Origin: Geobacillus subterraneus
GTDB taxonomy: Bacteria > Bacillota > Bacilli > Bacillales > Anoxybacillaceae
Assembly: GCF_001618685.1 (NCBI RefSeq)
Contig: NZ_CP014342.1
Coordinates: 1,612,001-1,676,000 of the forward strand
Length of the DNA: 64,000 bases
Reading direction: 5' to 3'
Position numbers and translations under genes: made by a program. This document shows, piece by piece, positions 1 through 10,300 of the stretch (positions are counted from its first letter, which is position 1; each line of letters begins with the position of its first letter). The notes beneath the pieces were generated by a model. It worked only from the letters and a program-made list of their open reading frames with translations. It had not been told where the DNA came from and made no database searches.

Positions 1-348
1 TACGGCAGTTTGGACTTTGATGAGCGTTTGGATCGATCGTTCCTGTCTTTTGACAATTTCCGCCTCTAATAAGCGAATAAGCGGAACAAAAACTCCGAAT
101 ATGGCATATTAAGAGTAACTACGTATTCTACCATGGAGAATCATCGTTCCTCCGTGACAAGCAAATGGAATCGGTGACCATACTCGTGTATTCGTTCTTT
201 CATGATCTTTCCCTTCTCAGGAATGCGTCATAACTCGTGATCATGAACCATTGCTCCTCTTATTGACATTATAGTTCTATTGTAAGTGAGGAATTTTATT
301 CAGCTATATTGGGATTTTATCATCTGCTTTAACACATTATATATGGAA
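1..348. other. Left-edge stretch without a complete gene
   Basis: On the minus strand, 1-109 is open and would encode a hydrophobic then charged peptide that runs off the window. It has a stop just upstream and no start codon, so it is at best the inside of a broken gene. Around 145-208 there is a 20-codon minus-strand reading frame (MKERIHEYGHRF...) behind a GAGAAGGG ribosome site; it stops at once and looks like a gene remnant. Positions 342-348 (TATGGAA) are the left target duplication of the IS that starts at 349. Confidence 0.35.
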
Positions 349-410
349 CTGTAGATGAGTATTTTTCATTACAGTAATTTCCATTCCCTAAGAGACAAAC
401 AGGGGACCCC

Positions 411-1363
411 TTAGGCGACATGGAGCTGTTTTTTGATCACATCAATGGGAATATCTTGCTTTGCGGCGTCATAGATGAACTCGACGACGCTGTGCCCTTT
501 CCGAGACCGAAGAAGCTCCAGGCCGGAAGAGATGTCTTGTTGAGATTCCGCGATGCTGTATACGCAGGCTAACAGCACCACGACCCAATACCGTTTCACC
601 GCCCGAACGTGGCGAACACGGTACCCATCGAGCTTCAGCTGGTCTTTTGCCTGCCGGAAAAAGCATTCGATCGTCCAGCGCTGGGCATAGTAACGCAAGA
701 TGTCTTCGTCACTCAGCTCCCGGTCGGTGCTCAATATGACATGGAGATGATCCGGCGTCATCGGTTGATCCGCCTTCCAAGCCAGCAGCACCACCGCGTC
801 ATCAAGACCGTTGAGCGCGCCTTCGTAGCGGTAGACACGATAGCGCTCGTTCCCCACCGTGACGAGGCGGGTGTCGTTGGGCTCGATATAGCGGGCAAAC
901 TCCTTCGCTTGGATGGCGATACCTTTCGGGTAGAGAATCCGGTTCGTCTTGAGCATGGCGATGACATGGAATCCTTGTTTCAGACAGGCTTCGATGAGCG
1001 CTTGGGACGGATACCATGAATCCATGAGCACATACACCGGCTGAGCCCGCTTCCTCTTGAGCGAGGAAAGCATCTCGATCGCCAGGTCGATTTTGCTTCT
1101 TCCCGATGTCTTGTCATACAGACGAAAGGCGAACGGAAACGCTTGCGTGAAGGTGTGCACCATCAGCCAAACAAGCGAATGCCCCCAGACCAATTGATGA
1201 TCGCTGTGAGAGAAATGCCAGTCACACCCTTGAATGGCGTGCGTTGCCCGTGACGAAGGCTTCGTTTTTTGGCAAATGGTATCATCAATCGAAAGGAACA
1301 GGGGTTGATTCGTCCGTTTGGCCAGGCGTTCGATCTGGCGAAGAACCCACTCCTGAAGCTTCT
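411..1363 (-). pseudogene. IS4-type DDE transposase, C-terminal part (interrupted)
   Basis: This is the larger, C-terminal part of the IS transposase. It carries the first Asp (FLSIDDTICQKT), the second Asp (YVLMDSWYPS) and the IS4 signature Y-x2-R-x3-E-x6-K (YAQRWTIECFFRQAK), so all catalytic residues are present. The reading frame continues upstream into the inner transposon only by chance (MCKKMLLLF... is element DNA). The native N-terminus is at 4470-4709. Joined through the CTTCT site the two parts give one uninterrupted frame of 395 codons ending at 411. As it stands the protein lacks its first 80 residues and should be inactive. Confidence 0.9.
1359..1363. repeat. Target-site duplication CTTCT (left)
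   Basis: CTTCT directly abuts the left end (TGTAAATTA) of the inner transposon and recurs at 4470-4474 against its right end. Five base pairs is the duplication length known for Tn7 and Mu-type transposition. Confidence 0.9.
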
Positions 1364-1513
1364 TGTAAATTATCACTTTATTTTGGAATAAAAGAAGCAT
1401 TTTTTTGCACATTTCTTCAGAAAGCCCTCTCCCCTTTTCTGAAGGAATGTGCTAATTTTTTTGTGAATTGTTTCGGACGAAGATTGCCATTCGTTTCAAG
1501 GGGGGGAGGAAGT

Positions 1514-2065
1514 GTGATCCAGTTTCACGACTTTGGCATTGACATTCAAACGTATACGGATCGTGGGAAAGAGAACGATTTTCCTGATGTAAACCAATGT
1601 CCCCACTGTCTATCCCGCCGCCCCTTGCACCGTCACGGATATTACCAACGCTATGCGTTGACGGCAGAGGGGGAGTATCGCCTTTGGATCGCGCGGTACC
1701 GCTGCCAAGAATGCCGCAAAACCGTGAGTGTGCTGCCTTCGTTCCTCCTCCCGTATGTTCAATATACCCCATCCGTCATCTGGCAAGCGGTCAAAGCATG
1801 GCTCGAAACGCCAAGACGAGGAGCGAAGACCAAACAGGTTGGTTTTCCCACCAAGGGGGTCATTTTGTTTTATGTCCGACGATTTTTCCGGAATCTCCCC
1901 CGCTTGCATCACGTGGCGGCGAGGAGATGGGGGATCATCGGCCCTGTGGGGAACGCAAGAACCGAACGGGCGGTCTGGTGGATGCAGATCTTGGAGGGAC
2001 GGGGGGTGGGCTCGATCATCCAAGACCTGTGGGCCAACGAGAGATGGCATCTGTTTGCAGATTAA
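1514..2065 (+). CDS. DUF6431-type zinc-ribbon protein of the transposon
   Basis: 183 residues from a GTG that follows GGGGGAGGA. The open frame extends further upstream but has no ribosome site there. Residues 28-31 (CPHC) and a later CQEC pair form a probable zinc ribbon, followed by basic, aromatic-rich sequence (RYRCQECRKTVSVLPSF) resembling the N-terminal zinc-binding domains of transposases. It is the first gene of the transposon, 153 bp before the DDE transposase and in the same direction. I recall this family (DUF6431) being found next to IS481-like transposase and ExeA-like ATPase genes, but that is memory and not a search. A DNA-binding or target-selection role is inference. Confidence 0.7.
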   Translation: MIQFHDFGIDIQTYTDRGKENDFPDVNQCPHCLSRRPLHRHGYYQRYALTAEGEYRLWIARYRCQECRKTVSVLPSFLLPYVQYTPSVIWQAVKAWLETPRRGAKTKQVGFPTKGVILFYVRRFFRNLPRLHHVAARRWGIIGPVGNARTERAVWWMQILEGRGVGSIIQDLWANERWHLFAD

Positions 2066-2218
2066 ACCGTTTCCCAATTTTACATTAAAAACCAAAAAAG
2101 GGGACTGTTGATGTTTCCACAAACCCTTCCTCTCGACGAATCTCGAGCCGTTTCGTAAGATAGGGGGCAGAGGGACCGGGACGGTCCAAAATCACAGAGA
2201 GGCAAGGAGGAGATCCGG

Positions 2219-3469
2219 ATGGATGAATCGATGAGACACGATATCGCCCTGTTTCGGTACGGGCTGATCGCTCCGTTGGTGAATGGGCAGGTGGAACCCA
2301 AAGCGTATTTGAATGAGGTGGGCGGGCGAGTGCACTCGATTCCTCATCAAGGGGACAAACTCATTGCGACGAAGACGATTCTGGATTGGTGTGCTCGATA
2401 CAAAAAAGGGGGCTTCGACGCCTTGAAGCCGAAGCGCCGTTCGGACCGCGGCCGCTCCAGACGTCTGTCGCCCGATGATGAGGATCATATTCTAGCATTG
2501 AGGAAGGAACATCCCACCATGCCCGTTACCGTTTTCTATGAACAACTCACCAAGCAGGGGGACATTCCTACCACCCTCTCATATTTTACTATATATCGAC
2601 TGTTGAAAAAACACAACCTAGTGGGAAAAGAAATCTTGCCGATGCCGGAGAGAAAGCGTTTTGCGTATGACCAGATCAATGAGCTATGGCAAGGAGACTT
2701 ATCCCATGGACCCACGATTCGCGTCCATGGGAAAGCCCAGAAAACGTTTCTGATCGCTTATATCGATGACTGCTCGCGGTTGGTGCCGTACGCGCAGTTT
2801 TTCCCTTCGGAGAAGTTTGACGGGCTGCGGGTCGTCACAAAGGAAGCGGTGATTCGTTGCGGGAAGCCGAAACGCATTTACTCGGACAACGGGAAAATTT
2901 ATCGATCCGAGGTGCTGCAGTATGCGTGCGCCGAGATGGGGATTACGCTCATCCACACCCAGCCGTATGACCCGCAAAGCAAAGGGAAAATCGAACGGTT
3001 CTTCCGCACCGTACAGACGCGGTTTTATCCGCTGTTGGAGCTGAATCCGCCAAAGTCGCTTGACGAGTTGAACGAGCGGTTTGGGAAGTGGCTTGAAGAA
3101 GAGTATCACCGAAAACCACACGCCTCACTGGACGGAAAAACGCCGCATGAGGTGTTTCAGTCCCAAGTGGAACGAGTGGTGTGGATCGAAGACATCGACT
3201 GGCTGGATGCGATTTTTCTGAAACGGGAGCACCGCAAGGTGAAAGCCGATGGCACGATCACCCTGAATAAACAGCTATACGAAGTGCCGCCTCGGTTCAT
3301 TGGGCAATCGATTGAGCTCCGCTATGACGAACGAGGCGTCTATGTGTACGAAGACGGCAAACGAGTAGCGGAAGCCATTCGGGTGCGTTTGGAGGATAAC
3401 GCCCATGTGAAGCGTCACCGGTCGCCGTTTGCGGCAGTTCCAGCGAAGGAGGGAGAACACGGTGTATAA
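2219..3469 (+). CDS. DDE transposase, IS481/TnsB-like
   Basis: 416 residues; ATG 6 bp after AAGGAGGAG. An N-terminal helix-turn-helix region (about 40-90, with TKTILDWCARYKKGGFDAL) precedes an RNase H-fold core with D160 (WQGDLSHG), D223 (IYSDNG) and E259 (QSKGKIERF). The spacing D-x62-D-x35-E is the classical D,D(35)E pattern. The C-terminal part (about 330-400) is a small beta domain of the Mu-transposase type. The product should cut and join the element ends, binding the repeated sites at both termini. It overlaps the ATPase gene by 8 bp, so the two are translationally coupled as TnsB and TnsC often are. A plain IS481 element would not need the ATPase. Confidence 0.9.
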   Translation: MDESMRHDIALFRYGLIAPLVNGQVEPKAYLNEVGGRVHSIPHQGDKLIATKTILDWCARYKKGGFDALKPKRRSDRGRSRRLSPDDEDHILALRKEHPTMPVTVFYEQLTKQGDIPTTLSYFTIYRLLKKHNLVGKEILPMPERKRFAYDQINELWQGDLSHGPTIRVHGKAQKTFLIAYIDDCSRLVPYAQFFPSEKFDGLRVVTKEAVIRCGKPKRIYSDNGKIYRSEVLQYACAEMGITLIHTQPYDPQSKGKIERFFRTVQTRFYPLLELNPPKSLDELNERFGKWLEEEYHRKPHASLDGKTPHEVFQSQVERVVWIEDIDWLDAIFLKREHRKVKADGTITLNKQLYEVPPRFIGQSIELRYDERGVYVYEDGKRVAEAIRVRLEDNAHVKRHRSPFAAVPAKEGEHGV

Positions 3470-4262
3470 ATCGTTCTACTCTCTTTCGCGGGAGCCGTTT
3501 GCGAAAGAAACCGCCCCGTCCGAGGCGTATCAAGGGGCAGCGTTTCAAGAAGCGCTGCGGGCGCTGGAGTACGTGAAACGAACCCGGGGAATCGGGCTGT
3601 TGACCGGAGAACCGGGGGCGGGCAAGACATTCGCCCTTCGGGCGTGGAAAGAATCGTTGTCCCCTTCTTTGTATCACGTAGTCTACTTCCCGTTATCGAC
3701 CGGAGGCGTGATGGATTTTTACCGCGGGCTGGCCCTTGGGTTGGGGGAAGAACCGAAATACCGCAAGGTGGATCTCTTCCGCCAAATCCAGCAGGCCATT
3801 GAGCGGTTGTATCATGAACGGCGGATCACACCGGTGTTGATATTGGACGAGATGCATTTAGCGAAGGATGCCTTTTTACAGGACATCGCCATCTTGTTCA
3901 ACTTTGAGATGGATTCAACCAACCCCTTTGTCTTGATGTTAGCTGGGCTGCCCCATTTACAGGGGAAGCTGCGGCTCAATCAGCACCGCCCTCTCGATCA
4001 GCGGATCATCATGCGATGCCGGATGGGGCCGCTCGAGAAGGAGGAGGTGGCGGGCTACATCGAGCATCGGATGAAACAGGCCGGGGCGAAGCATCCGATC
4101 TTCACTCCATCGGCGTTAGAGGCGATTGCCCTGCAGTCGCGGGGATGGCCTCGGGTGATCAACACGTTGGCTACGACATGCCTGCTGTACGGGCATCAGC
4201 TGAAAAAGGACGTCATTGACGAAGAAGTGGTACGCATGGCCACAGAGGAAATGGGGTATTAG
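3462..4262 (+). CDS. AAA ATPase, ExeA/TnsC-like transposition regulator
   Basis: 266 residues from a GTG inside the end of the transposase gene, preceded by GGAGGGAG. It has the ExeA-type start (MYKSFYSLSREPF), Walker A GEPGAGKT at 49-56, Walker B VLILDEMH near 125, and the C-terminal sensor region (RGWPRVINTLATTCLL). ATPases of this group (TnsC, MuB, IstB-like) couple target DNA to the transposase and give target immunity; that is family knowledge. The overlap with the DDE gene supports a joint role. The gene ends directly at the stem of a terminator (4262-4295). Confidence 0.88.
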   Translation: MYKSFYSLSREPFAKETAPSEAYQGAAFQEALRALEYVKRTRGIGLLTGEPGAGKTFALRAWKESLSPSLYHVVYFPLSTGGVMDFYRGLALGLGEEPKYRKVDLFRQIQQAIERLYHERRITPVLILDEMHLAKDAFLQDIAILFNFEMDSTNPFVLMLAGLPHLQGKLRLNQHRPLDQRIIMRCRMGPLEKEEVAGYIEHRMKQAGAKHPIFTPSALEAIALQSRGWPRVINTLATTCLLYGHQLKKDVIDEEVVRMATEEMGY

Positions 4263-4295
4263 CACGAAAGGGGCCGAATCGGCCTCTTTTGTGCT
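4262..4295 (+). terminator. Rho-independent terminator of the transposon operon
   Basis: GCAC-AAA-GGGGCCGA pairs with CGGCC-CTTT-GTGC around a 2-nt loop and is followed by TTTCTCTTTT. The stem begins within the ATPase stop codon. Confidence 0.8.
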
Positions 4296-4469
4296 TTCTC
4301 TTTTCCATCGGTCCACCAGGCGCGCTGGAAATCTTCATCTGAAAGAGCGTGCAAACGTTCCGAAAGAATGTGCAAAATCCGGAACAATCCGCAAAAATTT
4401 TGCACATTATTTCGGAATCCGCCTGAAATAATTTGAAAAAGGGATTCTGAAATAATGTGCTAATTTACA

Positions 4470-4709
4470 CTTCTCAAGCAGTTTTTCCTCGTTCCAAGGG
4501 CTTTTCGTGAAAAAGTGGCTGAGCGTGGTTCGATGATTCGGATGAAAACTCCAGTACCGGACATCCGTCAATGTCCCCGAAAATCCCTTGGTCGTCAAGG
4601 CGTCGACAAGATGAACGAGATGCTTGATGACCGGCTTCGAGAAATAAAGCGCCAATCCCAGCGTCATGAAAAACTTGTGGATTCCTTGATGATGTGCTAA
4701 TCTATTCAT
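4470..4709 (-). pseudogene. IS4-type DDE transposase, N-terminal part (interrupted)
   Basis: This is the first 80 codons of the transposase whose remainder is at 411-1363. It starts MNRLAHHQGIHKFF at 4709, ten bases after AAGGAGG, and reads to NEEKLLEK at the CTTCT duplication. The same N-terminus, nearly identical, occurs at 26300-26529 on the plus strand. Apart from the insertion I see no stop or frameshift, so the interruption may be fairly recent. Confidence 0.88.
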
Positions 4710-5029
4710 GAGACATGAACCTCCTTGTGGGTAGTTGGTAGCACATCTATTCTAACCAAGGAATCGGGTTCATGTCTCCTTTTTTGTTTAGTTTGTAAAT
4801 TTATGTTAGCAAATTTGCTCATCTACAGTATGGAATTTATATACCGCAATGTTCTATACTTTTTTCTTGTAAAAAACAAACGGTAACGAAAGTGCGTATC
4901 GATTCATCGTAGCCATTCGGTTTTCCTTGTCCTGATCCTCCTGTGTTTTTACTCATTTTTCCTTTTTGTTTCCTATATGCGTTACCACGTCGATCACTTC
5001 AGAACAGAATGGTTTAGCACCATGGCTGC

Positions 5030-5056
5030 TTGTTGGTCCCTAATTGGGACCAACAA
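5030..5056. repeat. Perfect 11-bp inverted repeat
   Basis: TTGTTGGTCCC pairs with GGGACCAACAA around the loop TAATT. No T-run follows on either strand, so it is not an obvious terminator. It could be a relic transposon end or a protein-binding palindrome. Confidence 0.6.
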
Positions 5057-5285
5057 AAGAGACGAATCATCGTGCCGAATAATGATAAGGTATTTCCAAA
5101 TGTTGAACACAAGAGGGAGAATAGGGCCTGCTGATCTGCAGAAAAGAATATGTGGGATGAAATACGATTCCTTGTTTACCAATGGTCGGGCTTACGGAAA
5201 AATGGATCCGTAGGTCACAAAGGGGCAGGGGGATGTATTTGCGGATTCAGACAAAATGGTGTTGATGGAACCTATCGTTTCATAA

Positions 5286-5321
5286 GGTTAACTGGGTATA
5301 CAATAACTTACCCAGTTAACC
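5286..5321. repeat. Perfect 13-bp inverted repeat
   Basis: GGTTAACTGGGTA and TACCCAGTTAACC are separated by ten bases. No T-run follows directly. Function unknown; the region around it is non-coding. Confidence 0.6.
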
Positions 5322-6059
5322 CTATGAACAACTTCATTCCCCTTTTCTTTCCACAACCGCGTCAAATCACGGTTTTTTATAAACAAAATCCCCCTTTCCA
5401 AGAAGAGAATTAGGATCTCACATCTCCAAATCCGCTCCTGATTTTTGAATGCCCCCGACGTTTTATCAAGAGTGTTTCCATTGTAAACTTATGAAGATAC
5501 TCATCGACAAATGGATGAAATTTTTACGGAGTGTTTCAATGGCTGGTCACTATTTCTGTATCAGAACAATCATCAAACTCCCACTCCTTTCATTCATAGA
5601 CGCAAAGGAATTCGTTGAAAATGGATCATGTATAGGTACCTATTGCTCGTCACGATGATTAGAAATAAAAAATGACGTCTGTCAGAATCACGATAAGCGT
5701 CAGCTCGATTGCCCCCTTTTTAACCCTTCACTTCGAACTTCTTCCTGCAAAATAACCAATCCACTCCACTTTTTTGATCTGTTGAGCGGATTTTATCCGT
5801 TATGGTGAAGATTTCCCCTATAATAAACAGCGGCCGCGTCACCCGTTCCATCCCTCCGTCATCGATGATTTGGACTTATCCCTATTCCCTCTCACTTTTA
5901 TTTTTTGTCTGACATAAAATATCCATAAACATAGGCTTGCCCATTGGCCAGCCTCATCCACTCTCAGTCATGACCGTCTTCCTTTTTCAGGATATAGTTG
6001 AACATCATCACTTGAAAAGAGATTTGGAGGCTTTGTATATCGGTTTTACATGCCATGTC

Positions 6060-6180
6060 CTATGATATGAAAGAGGCCATATTTCTTTCTGTTTTCTTCG
6101 CCCAATACAGGGCTTGATTGGCTTTCTCCAGAAAACCGCTTATCGATTCCCCAAGAGTTATGGTATCCTTATCACAAAGG
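6060..6180 (-). pseudogene. GGDEF diguanylate cyclase, C-terminal relic
   Basis: The minus-strand frame reads ...LGESISGFLEKANQALYWAKKTERN... to a stop at 6060-6062. The pattern E-KANQALYWAKKTERN matches the C-terminal helix of GGDEF domains (usually ADQALYxAKxxGRN). Upstream sequence no longer continues the domain, and the catalytic GGDEF loop is absent. A second relic of the same kind lies at 36738-36870. Confidence 0.55.
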
Positions 6181-6236
6181 CAACATCAAGGCGGCTAAAA
6201 TAAATCCAAACCCCAATCGAAAGGAGCAACCAAAGC

Positions 6237-6425
6237 ATGGATGATAGCAAAGAATATTGTCCGTTTTGCGGGGCTGATTTGCAAGGACCACCGATCCCGA
6301 AAGAAATCCAGCATCATTACGGCGCTACTCATGGATCCAGAAAAATCGGTATTTACAGTCGGGAAGAAGATCGTGTCATCAAATGGCAATGTCCGGATTG
6401 CGGAAAGGAATGGGAGCGGGAGTGA
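6237..6425 (+). CDS. Small zinc-ribbon protein
   Basis: 62 residues, with GAAAGGAG about 10 bp before the ATG. CPFC near the N-terminus and CPDC near the C-terminus (WQCPDCGKEW) make a two-knuckle zinc ribbon, joined by a charged middle part. Such short ribbons occur as stand-alone proteins of unknown role in bacilli. It has no operon partner here and is followed by relic DNA. The intact ribosome site, start and paired cysteines argue that it is a real gene. Confidence 0.6.
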   Translation: MDDSKEYCPFCGADLQGPPIPKEIQHHYGATHGSRKIGIYSREEDRVIKWQCPDCGKEWERE

Positions 6426-7092
6426 ATCCCCTTTTTTCTTTTTTTACTTTCAATCCTGACAGTATGAGGTCCAGTGCAAAGCAGATTCAAACAACGTGTT
6501 GTAGATTCCGATTTTCCATTCCCTCTACCGTTTCGTTTGGTCGTGGCTGCACCAGCTAGCTCCATCCACTTACCGTTGGCTTTTTGTTTACGGCAAAATA
6601 AATGGACAGAGAGCGGATAGGAATTTTCCTATATCACTTGAACGCGGAAGTGTTGGGGTGATTGCTTCTTAGGTAAAGCAGCCCTTGATACGGCGCTTTA
6701 CTACGCCCGCAGCGGCTTCATGTCAAACGGACATTCTCTACACTTTTTACAAAACGCTGCTTTTTTTCTTTACGGTCCACACATGCCTGCAGTATCCTTC
6801 AACAAATTGAACATACACTCGAACGGTGGCAAGCACCGTTCTCAATATTACAAAATTTTACAATAAAAAAATAGAAACAATATATATTACCTCTGATATA
6901 AATAAAAAACGTGTGATGAGGTGTCCGTTAAATAAAAAAGTTTTTTATGAAGAGGACAAGAAAGGAGTTGAAGTGTCCTCCAACACCTCAACTCCATCAG
7001 CGCAGCATATCCGTTAGATAAACGGTCTTTGTAGTACACGGTGAATAATAAAAATCCATCTGAACTTTTTCCATTTTAATTAAGTGAGTGGT
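6426..7092. other. Non-coding stretch with transposase relics
   Basis: No intact gene. On the minus strand, 6701-6762 encodes AAFCKKCRECPFDMKPLRA before a stop, resembling the cysteine cluster of IS1182-type transposases (weak). At 6964-6993 GGAGTTGA and TCAACTCC form a hairpin. The plus-strand frame at 6826-7017 has no ribosome site and low-complexity content, so I do not call it. Confidence 0.35.
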
Positions 7093-7292
7093 TGTTTAGT
7101 GCAAAATGAAAGTACAGAGTTCTGCAACCGAAAAGTGCAGAGCTTTTCATTATATAAAAAAGACTTGCCAGCCCCTAAAATCCCCTCCGCCACTGTTACG
7201 ATTGTGAAGAATAAAACAGTGGAGTGATAAAAAGGATGCTGGCAATGTCCGACACTCATCCTATCAAACATTTACGTGACAAAAAAAGCGCG
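7093..7292 (+). mobile_element. IS21-like left end with start of istA
   Basis: TGTTTAGTGCAAAATGAAAG begins at 7093. Related TGCA-containing sites follow within 60 bp, as in IS21-family ends. At 7236 a frame MLAMSDTHPIKHLRDKK resembles the start of IstA (a helix-turn-helix protein) but is cut off after about 17 codons, where the hsdR 3' end begins. The mirror-image end is at 16426. Confidence 0.6.
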
Positions 7293-7307
7293 ATCCTATT
7301 CTCGTTG

Positions 7308-10300
7308 TCATGCATTCATCGGCCAGTCTTTGTATTGCTGCTCGGCTTGTTCCATGAATTTGTTTGTTAAAAATTGCAATTGTTGGCCGGTAATTTTTTC
7401 TTTGATGAGTACTTGCTTGACAGCCAATTTAACCTTCGCATAGACGTCCCGACGGTGTGGACTTGTCCAATCTACAGCTAATTGTTTCTTTAAGGCTTTG
7501 ACCACCTTATGGATTAAACTAGCAAGAAACTCGTTTGAGAACGCTTCCTGCTCCATAGCAGTAATCGCTTTGTAAAATTCAATTTCTTCCTCTGACAATC
7601 CCAAATCGTGTCGCTTGCGTATTTCTTCTTCCATTTCTTTGCGCATGTTAATCATAACCCTGACCACATCGGCAGCCTGAATGACACGATTATGGTAATC
7701 CCTTAACGTTTTCTCTAGAAGTTCGCTTAACGCCTTTGACTGTGGGCTTCCTTGGCTAAATGTCACTTTGATTTGGTCCTCTAAAAGTTTTTTCAGCAAC
7801 TTTAAGCGCAAGTCTACATGCTCTTTTTTCGTTAAATCTGCTAAGAATGCATCATCCAATATGCTGATATCTGGGCGTTCAATCCCTGCTATTTGGAAAA
7901 TGTCAACAGTTTCTTTGGCCAATAGACTATTGTCAATCAGTTCTGATAGTCGCTCTTCTAACGTTTTGTTTTCCTTAGATCCCCCTGTTGACGGGCGTAA
8001 ATGTTTGCGAAGCTGCGCTTTCATCATGAAATAAAGCATGACCTCATCTGCAAGTTCAAGTACTTCCGGCTGATGTTTCACCAGCTGATACGATTTTTCC
8101 AGTTTGGCAGCTGCTTGGATATATTCCTCGGGATCTCGGTTTAAAAGAATGTTAACAAGATCTGCAATGAAGTCTTCGCGCTCTATCTTTGGTTTTGCGC
8201 GCCAGTTTTGCACATCAATCTCACTTGGAATAAATCCTCTTACTGCCTTCAGATAATCCATGAAGATATTAACGGCCTCTGAAATATCATAAGTAGGACT
8301 TCCCGTGCCGCCACTTTGCGTATATTTATGAGTTGCTTCTTTCAGGGAAGTGGCGATTCCAATATAATCAACGACTACTCCGCCTTCTTTTCCCGGAAAC
8401 ACACGGTTTACACGGGCAATAGCTTGCATAAGATTGTGACCCCTCATTGGCTTATCGACATAAAGATAGGAAAGCGGTTTAGCGTCCATTCCTGTCAGCC
8501 ACATATCGACGACAATGACAAATTTCAAAGGGTCTTCTGGATCACGAAGTTTGGCTTTCACTTCTTCTTGCTCTTTTTTCGATTTAATATGCGCATATTT
8601 GCTTCCCGGCTGAACCTCTCGCCACTCTTTAGGATCCTTTGATACATCTCCTGTCATAATCACTTCAACAGGAGGGCATTCTGGAATCTCTCTCAGATAA
8701 TTATACAAATCCACCGCAATGCGCCGGCTCATGCAGACAATCATTGCTTTTTGAAACGGATTGGCGACTTGGTTAAAATGTGATACGATATCTTTGGCTA
8801 AACGACGGAGCCGTTTTGGAGTACCGACGACTTTTTCCAGAGCGACCCATTTTCTTTTATAGTTCTCTGACTCTTCATCGTCTCCCCCTGCTTCTTCGAT
8901 AATTTCTCTGTATTTTTCATCAATGTCCTCAGTAGATAAATCAAGCGGAATTAGACGGCTCTCATAGTAGATTGGCAATGTCGCTTTGTCTTCGACCGCC
9001 TGAGCCATATCGTAGCGGTGGATAATATGTCCAAAAATTTCTTCTGTATTGTTATCAACAAAATCAACCGGGGTTCCCGTAAATCCAATATAGGAAGCGT
9101 TCGGCAAAGCATAACGCAACTGAGCGGCAAATCCGCCCGCAAAACCGGCTTGGGTGCGATGTGCTTCATCGGCAATCACAACAATGTTTCGTCTTTCCGA
9201 TAAAATAGGGTGTCGGGTTTCTCCTTCTTTTTTACGGAATTTTTCAATAGTGGAGAAAATAATTTGTCCCGCTTCCCCTCTCAGTAATGTTCGCAACTGT
9301 TCGGTACTTTCCGCGTGATGCACATGGCCGATGTATGATTTCCCCTGCACAAACGTATCATGCAACTGTTCGTCTAGGTCATTACGATCCACTTGAATGA
9401 CAATAGATGGATTTTCCATTTCCGGGTGGCGAGACAAAATTCCTGCGAAAAATAACATGCTTAGCGATTTACCCGAACCCGTTGTATGATACATTACCCC
9501 GATTTTCCGATCCCCATCCGGACGCGTTGCACGGATCGCTTCATTGACAGCGAAGTTTACGCCAAAAAATTGGTGATATTTCGCGCCAATTTTTGTAATT
9601 TTACTTCCTTCCTCCAAAAAGACAATAAAATTACGAATATAGTTTAATAGACGGTCTTTTGGAAATAATCCTTCAATCAGCGTGCGCATCGTATTGGCGC
9701 GGTTGTTATCGACATTTCGTCCATCAATCGATTTCCATGAGGCAAAGAAATCGTAATCGGCAAACGGCATTCCATGCTTCGTTTCCACGTTATCGGAAAT
9801 GACAACAAAAGCGTTGTAGTTAAATAATTGCGAGATATCATACGTATAGTTTTGGATTTGGGTATATGCATCATAAACAGTCGCCTGCTCGTTGTTCGGG
9901 TTTTTTAACTCAAATACAATCATCGGCAAACCGTTAATATATATAACGATATCTGGACGGCGGGACATGCGTCCTTCAATCGGTAATTGATTGACCACTA
10001 AAAAGTCATTGTTCTCCGGATGTTCCCAATCGATCGGGAAAACATGAGGCGTGTACGTTTCATCGTTTACCTCATAAGAAAATTCAATTCCTTTCGTCAA
10101 CATTTGGTGAAAATGCATATTTCGGTTAATCAGTTTTACCCCATCCGGCGCCGTCAAAATTTGAGCAAGCCTTTTGATTTCTTGTTCCGGTATGGCCGGA
10201 TAAGCCTTCTTTAAGAAGGCTTCCAACCGACCGTAAAGAACTACCTCGTGAAGACTGTCCCGCTCTCCACGCTGAAACAATTCCTGCGCATGAAGATAGT

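Larger units (their letters stand above)
1364..4469 (+). mobile_element. Tn7/Mu-like three-gene transposon (DUF6431, DDE transposase, AAA ATPase)
   Basis: The element is 3106 bp, starts TGTAAATTATCAC and ends with the complement of TGTAAATTAGCAC, and is bounded by 5-bp duplications (CTTCT). Each end contains several copies, in both orientations, of a site resembling GCACATT-TTTC-GAA (left about 1367-1387, 1402-1424 and 1435-1460; right about 4357-4380, 4398-4418 and 4444-4469). This matches the multiple TnsB binding sites of Tn7-type ends. The three genes lie in one direction and are followed by a terminator. I see no targeting gene and no cargo. It landed in the transposase gene of the IS at 349-4828. 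Confidence 0.88.
349..4828 (-). mobile_element. IS4-superfamily insertion sequence, interrupted by a second transposon
   Basis: Perfect 11-bp inverted ends CTGTAGATGAG occur at 349-359 and, as the complement, at 4818-4828. TATGGAA flanks the element as a 7-bp direct repeat at 342-348 and 4829-4835, so both outer ends are those of one real insertion. Removing the inner transposon (1364-4469) and one copy of its CTTCT duplication rejoins the transposase reading frame exactly. The restored IS would be about 1.37 kb, a normal size for an IS4-type element. A second, truncated copy of the same IS lies at 26180-26529. Confidence 0.9.
4829..6059. other. 1.2-kb stretch without a convincing gene
   Basis: AT-rich DNA with short open frames only, none with both a ribosome site and recognisable protein sequence. 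It holds the right IS duplication (4829-4835) and two clean hairpins (5030-5056 and 5286-5321). It reads as decayed insertion material between the IS and the relics that follow. Confidence 0.5.

Noticed and set aside
6826-7017. Plus-strand protein of 63 residues
   Set aside because: No ribosome site, AT-rich low-complexity sequence, and its end is a hairpin (GGAGTTGA/TCAACTCC).
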